A stretch of 64,000 nucleotides of DNA from Wocania_A spongiicola (GTDB lineage: Bacteria > Bacteroidota > Bacteroidia > Flavobacteriales > Flavobacteriaceae), in assembly GCF_023502325.1 (NCBI RefSeq), contig NZ_JAMFLZ010000010.1:38933-102932 (forward strand), in the 5' to 3' direction. How positions within the stretch are numbered: the first letter of the stretch is position 1; each line of letters begins with the position of its first letter. This document shows positions 19,143-26,360 of the stretch, piece after piece. The position numbers and the translations under genes are program-made. A model generated the notes under the pieces. It was given only the letters and a program-made list of their open reading frames with translations, did no database searches and was not told where the DNA came from.

Positions 19143-19421
19143 TTATTTTGAAAAGAAAATAGATAAATCGAAATCGATTATAAAAAGAAATACTAAAATA
19201 AGAATACCAACAATAATTAAAATACGCCTGTTTGCTTTTTTATCTGGGTTTTTATAATCTTCTAAAGCATTATTAAACTTAGTTTTTAAACCAGAATTAC
19301 TTCCTACAGTTGTTCTGTGCTCATCAAATTTATGAGTTATTTCATAGGGGTTTCCTTCTCCTTTATAATAACGAGGTGTATAACTAAATTTCTTGTTTTT
19401 ACGCAATTTTAAAAGTCCCAT
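19143..19421 (-). CDS. Small conserved single-pass membrane protein
   Basis: This 92-residue protein has a basic N-terminus (MGLLKLRKNKKFSYTPRYYK) and one strongly hydrophobic segment near the C-terminus (ILIIVGILILVFLFIID). It is a paralogue of the next gene upstream, sharing the K-K-F-x-Y-x-x-R start and the terminal helix. Such proteins are sometimes labelled riboflavin synthase subunit beta because they sit near ribH, but nothing in the sequence supports an enzymatic role. It lies 3 nt before mutL and is likely co-transcribed. Function unknown. Confidence 0.75.
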   Translation of the reverse strand: MGLLKLRKNKKFSYTPRYYKGEGNPYEITHKFDEHRTTVGSNSGLKTKFNNALEDYKNPDKKANRRILIIVGILILVFLFIIDFDLSIFFSK

Positions 19422-19440
19422 AATTATTAGCTTTAAAGGT

Positions 19441-19692
19441 TTATATGTATTTTTTTTCTAGTATATACATACAAATCAATAATAGTACCAAAACTAGGAT
19501 AAGTGTACGTATTGACATACCAAAACCTACTTTACGGCTACTATCTCGTTTATCATTCCACCTAGAAACAAACTCTTTTCTGGTCTGTTCGCCATCATTT
19601 GAGTTTTCTTCATTTCCTTTAGAAAATCTAGATTTATAATTAAACGTTTTATGTTTTCGTTGCTTAAACAAAGTATAATGCTTACACATCAA
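19441..19692 (-). CDS. Small conserved single-pass membrane protein (paralogue of downstream neighbour)
   Basis: This 83-residue protein has a basic N-terminal part (FKQRKHKTFNYKSRFSKG), an acidic/polar middle and a C-terminal hydrophobic segment (IRTLILVLVLLLICMYIL). It resembles the neighbour at 19143-19421 in size, topology and N-terminal pattern, so the pair probably arose by tandem duplication. The start may be at 19692 or 19689. It lies between ribH and mutL on the same strand. Function unknown. Confidence 0.65.
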   Translation of the reverse strand: MMCKHYTLFKQRKHKTFNYKSRFSKGNEENSNDGEQTRKEFVSRWNDKRDSSRKVGFGMSIRTLILVLVLLLICMYILEKKYI

Positions 19693-19809
19693 AAATACTC
19701 AAAAATGGGCAGATAATATAAGTTGAAATGCCAAAAATTGTTAACAATACACCTAAAATTGGGAGTAAAAAGTAAAAAACTATTTATTGAAGATTGTTAC
19801 TGATCTCTA

Positions 19810-20295
19810 TTAACTATTTTCTCGCAGTTCTGCCATTTTTATAGCAGCAATGGCAGCTTCAGTGCCTTTATTACCATGCTTTCCGCCAGAACGCTCTATA
19901 GCTTGTTGCATATTATTGTCTGTAAGCACACAAAAAATTACTGGTGTTTCTCGCGTTACATTTAGGTCTTTTATCCCTTGAGATACGGCTTCGCAAACAA
20001 AGTCGAAATGTTTTGTTTCTCCTTGAATAACACTACCAATAGCAATAACTGCATTTACCATTTGTTCTTGCATTTTTTTAGAACCGTAAATTAGCTCATA
20101 GCTACCAGGAACATCCCAACGTAAAATATTATTTGGCAATACACCATTTTCAATTAAAGTATCGTAAGCTCCTTTATATAAGCCTTCTGTAATGGTATCG
20201 TTCCACTCTGAAACAACAATCCCAAACCGAAATTTACTCGCGTCTGGGATTGTTGTTTTATCGTAATCGGATAAATTTTTATTTACCGTTGCCAT
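19810..20295 (-). CDS. ribH: 6,7-dimethyl-8-ribityllumazine synthase
   Basis: This 161-residue protein has the lumazine synthase hallmarks: FGIVVSEWNDTIT, the substrate loop VPGSYELI, and the GSVIQGETKHFDFV segment with the catalytic His, followed by GGKHGNKGTEAA. It condenses 5-amino-6-ribitylamino-uracil with 3,4-dihydroxy-2-butanone 4-phosphate, the penultimate step of riboflavin synthesis, and usually forms a 60-subunit shell. It is 18 nt downstream of the TPR-protein gene and in the same direction. No other rib gene is in the window and no FMN riboswitch was recognised upstream. Confidence 0.96.
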   Translation of the reverse strand: MATVNKNLSDYDKTTIPDASKFRFGIVVSEWNDTITEGLYKGAYDTLIENGVLPNNILRWDVPGSYELIYGSKKMQEQMVNAVIAIGSVIQGETKHFDFVCEAVSQGIKDLNVTRETPVIFCVLTDNNMQQAIERSGGKHGNKGTEAAIAAIKMAELRENS

Positions 20296-20313
20296 TTTAT
20301 AATTGAATTGGTA

Positions 20314-21081
20314 CTATTTATTTGCCAACACTTGCGCTTTTCCTATAAACACATCAACATTTGCTGCCTCAGTAGATGTAGGATAGTCGTCCTTAATTCT
20401 TTTAAAATAAGTTAAAGCTTTATCTGCTTTTCCTAAATCTAAAGCTATAGCTCCAGCTTTATGTAAATACATTGGTGTTGTGTACTCATTATTACGCATT
20501 TCAGCAGCTTGCTCGTAATAACTTAATGCATCTTCTTTTTGATCTAACTGAACAAATGCATCCCCTATATTCCCTTTTGCTAAAGCAGCTAAAATTTCAT
20601 CGTCACTTTTAAAGTTACTTAAATGCTCGACTGCATTTTTATAATCTTTAAGTTTTAAATAAGCCGTTCCTGCATAGTAACTCGCTAAATTAGCCGAAGG
20701 TGTACCACTATATTCAGAAATAATATCTAACATTCCAAATTTTCCTTCACCTCCATTTAATGCTAAATTGAATAAAGAATCTTTTGCCACTCCATTTACA
20801 GCTTGGTCAAAATATTTTTGAGCTTGAAACATGTCGTTCATAGCTGCCTCTTGCTTTGGCTTTGCTATATATTCTTTATAACCTAAAGATCCTAAAACTA
20901 CTAAAGCAACAAGTCCAATAATTATGAAAATGTATTTTTGATTCTTCTCTACAAATGCTTCAGTTTTTGATGCCGTTTCATCAAGTGTATTAAAAACTTC
21001 AGCAGTTGTTGAGCCTTCTTCAATATTATGCTCTTTCTCTGCTTTAGTCTTCGCTTTATATTTTTTCTTGTAAGTCGCCAT
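20314..21081 (-). CDS. Membrane-anchored tetratricopeptide-repeat protein
   Basis: This 255-residue protein has a charged cytoplasmic N-terminus of about 48 residues (KKKYKAKTKAEKEHN), a single transmembrane helix (KYIFIIIGLVALVVLGSLGY), then TPR-like repeats with the tandem-helix pattern (ASYYAGTAYLKLKDYKNAVEHL, DAFVQLDQKEDALSYYEQA, ADKALTYFKRIKDDYPTS). The topology is the same as YfgM-type periplasmic chaperone-associated proteins. A role in envelope protein handling is an inference. It heads the ribH-mutL run and is divergent from recF. Confidence 0.82.
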   Translation of the reverse strand: MATYKKKYKAKTKAEKEHNIEEGSTTAEVFNTLDETASKTEAFVEKNQKYIFIIIGLVALVVLGSLGYKEYIAKPKQEAAMNDMFQAQKYFDQAVNGVAKDSLFNLALNGGEGKFGMLDIISEYSGTPSANLASYYAGTAYLKLKDYKNAVEHLSNFKSDDEILAALAKGNIGDAFVQLDQKEDALSYYEQAAEMRNNEYTTPMYLHKAGAIALDLGKADKALTYFKRIKDDYPTSTEAANVDVFIGKAQVLANK

Positions 21082-21106
21082 TTATTCGTTCTGTATTAAT
21101 GCGCCG

Positions 21107-21114
21107 CAAAAATA
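21107..21114 (-). promoter_or_regulatory. Candidate minus-7 box for the TPR-ribH-mutL run
   Basis: On the minus strand this reads TATTTTTG, an exact match to the Bacteroidetes minus-7 consensus TAnnTTTG, about 26 nt upstream of the TPR gene ATG. No TTG was found at the proper spacing for a minus-33 box, so only half of the promoter is supported. Confidence 0.45.
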
Positions 21115-21220
21115 TAATTTTTCTTCATAACTAAAAGGGTATTTATTTGATATTTTTCAATAATTTGCACATCCTTTTAAAGCATTACCGCTTCTTAACA
21201 CTTTATATGTAGCATTTTCT

Positions 21221-22300
21221 ATGGTTTTAAAATCACTTTCTTTACTTAATTATAAAAATTTTGAAAGCAAACAGTTCACTTTCAACAATAAAATAAACTG
21301 TATAGTTGGTAATAATGGCATAGGAAAGACTAATGTTTTAGATGCTATTTATCATTTATCCTTTGGAAAAAGTTATTTTAATCCTGTTGCTACTCAAAAT
21401 ATTAAACATGATGAAGCTTTTTTTGTGATTAATGGCGAATATGAAAAAGATGATAAGAACGAAAAAGTAGTAGTAAGTTTAAAACGTGGTCAAAAAAAAA
21501 TAATAAAACGCAACGGAAAGGCGTACGAAAAATTTAGTGAACATATTGGTTTTTTACCTTTAGTTATAATATCGCCCGCAGATAGGGACCTTATTATAGA
21601 AGGTAGTAGCACCAGACGAAAGTTTATAGATAGCGTGATTTCGCAAAGCGATAAAAGTTACTTAATTGATTTAATTAAGTACAACAAAGTATTAGCACAA
21701 CGTAATGCCCTATTAAAGTATTTTGCATTGAATCATACTTTTAATGGAGATACTTTAGATATTTATAACAATCAATTAACCGATTACGGAACTAAAATTT
21801 TTGAAAAGCGCGATGCTTTTTTAAAAACATTTATTCCCATTTTTAAAGCGCGTTATGAAGCTATTAGCAACGGTAATGAATCAGTAGATTTAATTTACGA
21901 TAGTGATTTGTTTGAGGATAATTTAACAGCACTTTTACAACTTGCATTAAATAAAGACAAAGCCCTACAATACACAAGTGTTGGCATACATAAAGATGAT
22001 TTATTGTTTAATATTGAAAGTCATCCTATTAAAAAATTTGGAAGTCAAGGTCAGCAAAAATCGTTTTTAATTGCACTAAAGTTGGCACAATTTGATTTTA
22101 TAAAAGCTCAAAGCGGTGTGAATCCTATTTTATTATTAGATGATATTTTTGACAAGTTAGATGAGCATCGTGTAGCGCAAATTATTAAATTAGTAGATGA
22201 TGAAAATTTTGGTCAACTGTTTATAAGTGACACACATGCTGATCGTACCGAGAAAGCTGTTAAACAAGTACATCAATCTTATGAAATATTTAAGTTATAG
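21221..22300 (+). CDS. recF: DNA replication and repair protein RecF
   Basis: This 359-residue SMC-like ATPase has Walker A GNNGIGKT at residues 30-37, the family segment FGKSYFNPVATQNI, ISPADRDLIIEGSSTRRKF, the signature KKFGSQGQQKSFLIALKLAQ and Walker B PILLLDDIFDKLDEHR. It loads recombination machinery at single-strand gaps with RecO and RecR. The divergent TPR gene begins 139 nt upstream. A lipoprotein gene follows after only 6 nt, although in related genomes I would expect the DUF721 gene directly after recF. Confidence 0.96.
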   Translation: MVLKSLSLLNYKNFESKQFTFNNKINCIVGNNGIGKTNVLDAIYHLSFGKSYFNPVATQNIKHDEAFFVINGEYEKDDKNEKVVVSLKRGQKKIIKRNGKAYEKFSEHIGFLPLVIISPADRDLIIEGSSTRRKFIDSVISQSDKSYLIDLIKYNKVLAQRNALLKYFALNHTFNGDTLDIYNNQLTDYGTKIFEKRDAFLKTFIPIFKARYEAISNGNESVDLIYDSDLFEDNLTALLQLALNKDKALQYTSVGIHKDDLLFNIESHPIKKFGSQGQQKSFLIALKLAQFDFIKAQSGVNPILLLDDIFDKLDEHRVAQIIKLVDDENFGQLFISDTHADRTEKAVKQVHQSYEIFKL

Positions 22301-22306
22301 TACTGT

Positions 22307-23317
22307 ATGAAAAAGATAATATTCATATCATTAATTATATCCTTTCTTTTATTCTTCAGTTGCAATAAAAAAAGCAAGGTTATAAAAACTGAGTTATCAC
22401 TTTTTAGCAAACTGGAAAAAGTGCCAGATAGTATTAAAATTGATGATATTACTGTTTACAACTTGTTTAAGCATCAAATTTTAGCTCATAAAAACAATAC
22501 ATTTGACAGTACTTTAATAATCGAAAAAGTCTTTAAAAGACAACCAAAAATTTGGAATGATTTATACGGTGTTTTATTTGATAAAGAAATGTTTACTACT
22601 AATGAAGGAATGATAGGCTGGAATAAAAAAATCTATCACACTAAAAAGGATTCTATTGAATCTAGAGTAAATAAGTTACTAAATATCAAATTTGATTCAG
22701 TACTTAAAGCAAATCTTAGTGGGTTAAAAAATTTAACTGGACGTTCTCCTAAAAATGTTAAATTGAGTATCATACTTGCTCCAATTGAAGGAATTGGTTT
22801 TGGAGGCATGGAAAATGATGCATTCATTCTAGACTTATTAGATAATAATTTTGACGTTATTAATATGGTTCAAGAAGGAATTCCACATGAATTCAATCAC
22901 TTTATCTACGAGCCAACTAGGAATGAAGACCCAAATAAAGACACGCCCTTAAGACTAACTATTGATGAAGGTTTTGCATGTTTTTATACCTACAAATATT
23001 TTGATGGTAAAATATCCAAACCACAATCTGTAGAGCAAATGACTGAAGAAGAGTGGCAATGGTATTTATTACATGAAAAAGAAATTTATCAAAAATGTTC
23101 TTCTTATTTTTACTATAATGGTGATGAAGATCCTTTAAGAAAATTGGGGTCAGAAATGGAATCTCCTAAAACATTATTTTATTGGTTAGGTTTTAGAATA
23201 GTGGAATTTTACGCAAGCAAACATGGTGATGATTCATGGAAAGACTTATATGAATTACCAGTTAAAGAAATATTAGAAAAAAGTGGATATGAAGAATATA
23301 TTAATGATTTAAAATAA
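22307..23317 (+). CDS. Lipoprotein with zincin-type HExxH motif (putative metallopeptidase)
   Basis: This 336-residue protein starts with a lipoprotein signal (IISFLLFFSC, Cys19). A zinc-protease motif HEFNH is at residues 194-198, and a DEGFAC segment with a candidate third ligand Glu follows at about 220-225; this is the gluzincin pattern. The order and spacing recall DUF2268/DUF5700-type predicted peptidases. The periplasmic or surface substrate is unknown. It is placed between recF (6-nt gap) and DUF721 (one-base ATG overlap), so it is in the recF transcript although functionally unrelated. The family assignment is tentative; the zincin motif is directly visible. Confidence 0.75.
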   Translation: MKKIIFISLIISFLLFFSCNKKSKVIKTELSLFSKLEKVPDSIKIDDITVYNLFKHQILAHKNNTFDSTLIIEKVFKRQPKIWNDLYGVLFDKEMFTTNEGMIGWNKKIYHTKKDSIESRVNKLLNIKFDSVLKANLSGLKNLTGRSPKNVKLSIILAPIEGIGFGGMENDAFILDLLDNNFDVINMVQEGIPHEFNHFIYEPTRNEDPNKDTPLRLTIDEGFACFYTYKYFDGKISKPQSVEQMTEEEWQWYLLHEKEIYQKCSSYFYYNGDEDPLRKLGSEMESPKTLFYWLGFRIVEFYASKHGDDSWKDLYELPVKEILEKSGYEEYINDLK

Positions 23318-23613
23318 TGCCAAAACGTAACAACGAACATATAAGTATAAGTGATGCATTAAAAGAATTTGTAGAAATCAATAAATTAGAAAAAGGTTTA
23401 AACAAAGTTAATGTTGCCGATGCCTGGGCAAAACTTATGGGTAATGGTGTAAATAACTACACCACGGCAGTAAATTTAGAGCGAGATACGCTTTATGTAC
23501 AACTAAGTTCTAGTGTGCTTAGAGAAGAGTTAAGCTATGGAAAACAAAAAATAATCAATATGCTTAATGAAGAATTAGGAAAAGAAATCATTAAAAAACT
23601 GATACTACGTTAA
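23317..23613 (+). CDS. DUF721 domain-containing protein (DciA-like)
   Basis: This 98-residue protein has the DUF721 pattern: ISISDALKEFVEINKLEKGL, VADAWAKLMG, LYVQLSSSVLREELSYGK and the C-terminal KIINMLNEELGKEII. DUF721 includes DciA, a loader/operator of the replicative helicase in bacteria without DnaC, and in Bacteroidetes it typically lies beside recF. The ATG shares its A with the stop of the preceding peptidase gene, indicating translational coupling. Confidence 0.88.
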   Translation: MPKRNNEHISISDALKEFVEINKLEKGLNKVNVADAWAKLMGNGVNNYTTAVNLERDTLYVQLSSSVLREELSYGKQKIINMLNEELGKEIIKKLILR

Positions 23614-23675
23614 TTAGAATTTTTAAACTAATCGATTTTTTTTTATTAAAACTACTTATGTATTGTTTTTTGTAT

Positions 23676-23683
23676 TACCTTTG
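23676..23683 (+). promoter_or_regulatory. Candidate minus-7 box of first cold-shock gene
   Basis: TACCTTTG is an exact match to TAnnTTTG, 27 nt before the ATG at 23711. A TTG at 23663-23665 is too close (10 nt) to serve as a normal minus-33 box. Confidence 0.5.
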
Positions 23684-23710
23684 AAGCTTAATTATTTTAA
23701 TACAAATACA

Positions 23711-23902
23711 ATGAGTAAAGGTACCGTAAAATTTTTCAATGACTCTAAAGGTTTTGGATTTATCGTTGAAGAAGACAACAACAAAGAACATTTCGTACAC
23801 ATTTCAGGACTTATCGATGAAATTCGTGAAGGCGACAATGTTGAATTCGATCTACAAGAAGGTAGAAAAGGATTAAACGCCGTAAACGTAAAAGTAATCT
23901 AA
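23711..23902 (+). CDS. Cold-shock protein, CspA family (copy 1)
   Basis: This 63-residue single cold-shock domain has RNP1 KGFGFI and RNP2 HFVHIS. The start at 23711 (MSKGTVKFFND) is chosen because the upstream in-frame ATG at 23663 would add a 16-residue non-conserved leader. It binds single-stranded nucleic acid and likely acts as an RNA chaperone. A nearly identical gene lies 109 nt downstream; most of the differences lie in the middle of the protein (VEEDNN versus TEEGSN, REGDN versus NEGDL). Each copy has its own terminator, so the two can be expressed independently. Confidence 0.95.
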   Translation: MSKGTVKFFNDSKGFGFIVEEDNNKEHFVHISGLIDEIREGDNVEFDLQEGRKGLNAVNVKVI

Positions 23903-23928
23903 TATATATACTTTAACAATTACAACTA

Positions 23929-23962
23929 AGAGCCTATCATTTATTTGATAGGCTTTTTTTTG
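23929..23962 (+). terminator. Intrinsic terminator after first cold-shock gene
   Basis: 9-bp stem AGCCTATCA (23931-23939) with TGATAGGCT (23946-23954), followed by a run of Ts to 23961. The same stem with another loop recurs at 29743-29771. Confidence 0.8.
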
Positions 23963-24011
23963 TGGCATCAAGTTTGCTTACTTATTAATAATTAATTTAA
24001 TATTTAAAACA

Positions 24012-24203
24012 ATGAGTAAAGGAACAGTAAAATTCTTCAACGATTCTAAAGGATTCGGATTTATAACTGAAGAAGGTTCAAACAAAGAACATTTTGTCCA
24101 TATTTCTGGATTAATCGATGAAATTAACGAAGGCGACTTAGTTGAATTTGATTTACAGGAAGGCAGAAAAGGATTAAATGCCGTAAACGTTAAAGTAGTT
24201 TAG
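24012..24203 (+). CDS. Cold-shock protein, CspA family (copy 2)
   Basis: This 63-residue protein has RNP1 KGFGFI and RNP2 HFVHIS and is almost the same as the preceding gene, so this is a tandem duplication. The nucleotide sequences have diverged at many synonymous positions, which suggests the duplication is not recent and that the protein is under purifying selection. The 5' region between the first terminator and this ATG shows no exact TAnnTTTG box, which differs from copy 1. The role as single-stranded RNA-binding chaperone is inferred from the family. Confidence 0.95.
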   Translation: MSKGTVKFFNDSKGFGFITEEGSNKEHFVHISGLIDEINEGDLVEFDLQEGRKGLNAVNVKVV

Positions 24204-24229
24204 TAAAATATAAAAGACTTTTTTAAAAC

Positions 24230-24260
24230 AAAAATCCCGCAACAATGTTGCGGGATTTTT
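24230..24260. terminator. Bidirectional terminator between cold-shock gene 2 and ndk
   Basis: 14-bp stem AAAAATCCCGCAAC (24230-24243) with GTTGCGGGATTTTT (24247-24260) and a 3-nt loop. It has T-runs on both strands and sits between convergent genes. Confidence 0.85.
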
Positions 24261-24283
24261 TAATATATTTTTTTAAATGCTAA

Positions 24284-24703
24284 TTAAAACATCTCTCTAC
24301 CTGAAAAATGGAAAGCACCTTCAATAGCAGCGTTATCATCGCTATCACTTCCGTGTACTGCGTTTTCCCCAATAGAAGCCGCATAAAGTTTACGTATAGT
24401 TCCTTCAGCTGCATCAGCAGGATTTGTAGCCCCTATTAATGTTCTAAAATCTTCAACTGCATTATCCTTTTCTAAAATAGCCGCTACAATTGGTCCACGG
24501 GTCATGTATTCTACTAACTCACCAAAAAATGGGCGTTCGTTATGTATTGCATAAAATGCTTGAGCGTCAGCTTTTGTCATTTGTGTTAATTTCATCGCTA
24601 CAATTCTAAACCCTGAAGCTGAAATTTTTTCTAATATTGCGCCAATGTGTCCTTTTTCAACAGCATCTGGCTTAAGCATAGTAAATGTTCTATTTGTTGC
24701 CAT
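24284..24703 (-). CDS. ndk: Nucleoside diphosphate kinase
   Basis: The start is placed at 24703 (MATNRTFTMLKPDAV), which matches the NDK family N-terminus; an upstream ATG at 24754 would add 17 unrelated residues and run through the promoter. The 139-residue protein has the phospho-histidine motif NAVHGSDS near residue 115, plus RPFFGELVEYMTRGP and GATNPADAAEGTIR. It transfers gamma-phosphate between nucleoside di- and triphosphates by a phosphohistidine intermediate. It is monocistronic with its own promoter and terminator. Confidence 0.97.
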   Translation of the reverse strand: MATNRTFTMLKPDAVEKGHIGAILEKISASGFRIVAMKLTQMTKADAQAFYAIHNERPFFGELVEYMTRGPIVAAILEKDNAVEDFRTLIGATNPADAAEGTIRKLYAASIGENAVHGSDSDDNAAIEGAFHFSGREMF

Positions 24704-24724
24704 TTGATTATTTTTTATTGGCAG

Positions 24725-24754
24725 CAAAAGTAATGTATTTCTAGATAAAAACAA
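24725..24754 (-). promoter_or_regulatory. Bacteroidetes-type promoter of ndk
   Basis: On the minus strand: TTG (24752-24754), 19-nt spacer, TACTTTTG (24725-24732). This matches TTG-N17-23-TAnnTTTG exactly and lies 21 nt upstream of the ndk ATG at 24703. It supports the shorter ndk start. Confidence 0.7.
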
Positions 24755-24792
24755 GGCAATCCAGTTTTAAAAAAATTGTATATTCGCTACCT

Positions 24793-25812
24793 ATGACGAA
24801 AGAAGACATCAAGAATATAAAACAATTATTAGCTACACAAAAAAAGATAGTAATAGTGCCGCATAAAAACCCTGATGGAGATGCAATTGGATCTACTTTA
24901 GGATTATATCATTATTTATTAAAACACAACCATAATGTTACAGTTATGGTACCTAATGATTATCCAACTTTTTTAAAATGGATACCTGGTAATGAAACTA
25001 TTTTAAAACACGATTCTCAAACTGAAACATGTGAAAATTTAATTGAAACTGCTGATATTATTTTCACTTTAGATTTTAATGCTTTCCATAGAACTGGGAA
25101 TATGGAAACCGTTTTAGCGGAAAGTTCTGCTATTAAAATAATGATAGACCATCATCAAACACCAGATGATTATGCAACTTATATGTTCTCGGATGTGAAT
25201 ATGAGTTCTACTGCAGAAATGATTTATCATTTTATAGATATGTTAGGAGATGCAGATATTATCGATTCTAATATTGCAACATGTTTATATGTTGGTATTA
25301 TGACAGATACTGGCTCTTTCAGGTTTCCTTCAACTACAAGTAAAACACATCAAATTATAGCTAAACTTATTGAAAAAGGTGCAGATAATACTCAAATTCA
25401 TAATAATGTTTATGATACAAATAGTTATGAAAGGTTACAGTTATTAGGCCGTGCCTTAAGTAATTTAAAAGTAATACCAGAATCAAGAGCATCTTATATA
25501 ACACTTTCACAAGAGGAACTTAATACTTTCAATTATAAAAAAGGGGATACCGAAGGTGTTGTAAATTATGGCTTATCATTAGAAAATATTATTTTAGCTG
25601 CTATTTTTATTGAAGACAAGCAAGAAGGTATTATAAAAATTTCGTTACGATCAAAAGGTAACTTTTCTGTAAACGAGTTTTCTCGTGCTCATTTTAATGG
25701 TGGAGGGCACACCAATGCTGCTGGTGGAAGAAGTGAGTTGTCTTTGAAAGACGCAGTCGAAAAATTTATTAGTATATTGCCTAGTTATAATAAAGCCCTG
25801 AATGATGACTAA
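24793..25812 (+). CDS. nrnA: DHH/DHHA1 phosphoesterase, NrnA-like (oligoribonuclease / pAp phosphatase)
   Basis: This 339-residue protein has the DHH-family motifs HKNPDGDAIGSTLG near residue 24, FTLDFNAFHR, IDHHQTPDD with DHH at 119-121, MTDTGSFR, and the DHHA1 glycine-rich box GGGHTNAAGG near residue 303. These are the metal- and substrate-binding elements of NanoRNase A, which degrades short RNA and dephosphorylates 3'-phosphoadenosine 5'-phosphate. It overlaps gldI by 11 nt, an arrangement usual in Flavobacteriia. A TATATTCG element just before the ATG is one mismatch from the minus-7 consensus. Confidence 0.92.
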   Translation: MTKEDIKNIKQLLATQKKIVIVPHKNPDGDAIGSTLGLYHYLLKHNHNVTVMVPNDYPTFLKWIPGNETILKHDSQTETCENLIETADIIFTLDFNAFHRTGNMETVLAESSAIKIMIDHHQTPDDYATYMFSDVNMSSTAEMIYHFIDMLGDADIIDSNIATCLYVGIMTDTGSFRFPSTTSKTHQIIAKLIEKGADNTQIHNNVYDTNSYERLQLLGRALSNLKVIPESRASYITLSQEELNTFNYKKGDTEGVVNYGLSLENIILAAIFIEDKQEGIIKISLRSKGNFSVNEFSRAHFNGGGHTNAAGGRSELSLKDAVEKFISILPSYNKALNDD

Positions 25813-26353
25813 ACAATTAACCATAGTATTTGCACTTCTTTTATTATTTAGCTGTAAAACTCCTGAAGCCAGAAAACCTATTTCTGTAAAAACAGGTTCT
25901 TTTATTGATGCTTCTGTTGAACGTAATAAAAAATTGAATGCTAAAGAGCAGGCAAGTATTCAAAAACTTATGGCTCAAAAAAAGGAGAACGATTATATCG
26001 CTTCAGATAGTGGCTTTTGGTATTTTTATAATACTAGAGCAGATATCGACACTTTAAAAACCCCAATTTTTGGAGATATTATAAACTACAACTACAACAT
26101 AAAAAACCTAGATGGTGCTTTAATCTATTCAAAAGAAGATATTAAAACACAAACCTATGCCATGGATCAAGAAGAATTATTCACAGGTTTGCGAGAAGGG
26201 TTAAAACTTATGAAAACAGGAGAGACAGTTACTTTTCTATTTCCTTCTCTAAAAGCTTATGGCTATTATGGCGACCAGAATAAAATAGGTTCAAATACAC
26301 CTCTAATCTGCGAAGTAACTATAAATTCTATTACCCAAAATCAATCCAATTAA
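25802..26353 (+). CDS. gldI: GldI-type gliding-motility-associated FKBP peptidyl-prolyl isomerase lipoprotein
   Basis: This 183-residue lipoprotein has a signal ending in LLLLFSC and then a short FKBP-type domain (FGDIINYNYNIKNLDGALIYS, GLREGLKLMKTGETVTFLFPS, AYGYYGDQNKIGSNTPL). Size, lipobox and the gene order after nrnA agree with GldI, a lipoprotein required for gliding in Flavobacterium johnsoniae and related to FkpA-like chaperones. Translation can start at 25802 or 25805, within the end of nrnA. The assignment to GldI instead of another FKBP lipoprotein rests on context and length. It implies that the organism has or had the gliding/T9SS machinery. Confidence 0.8.
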   Translation: MMTKQLTIVFALLLLFSCKTPEARKPISVKTGSFIDASVERNKKLNAKEQASIQKLMAQKKENDYIASDSGFWYFYNTRADIDTLKTPIFGDIINYNYNIKNLDGALIYSKEDIKTQTYAMDQEELFTGLREGLKLMKTGETVTFLFPSLKAYGYYGDQNKIGSNTPLICEVTINSITQNQSN

Positions 26354-26360
26354 ATTAATT

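Noticed and set aside
19143..19692. Riboflavin synthase beta subunit label for the small genes near ribH
   Set aside because: The true lumazine synthase is at 19810-20295; the small genes are membrane proteins without enzyme motifs.
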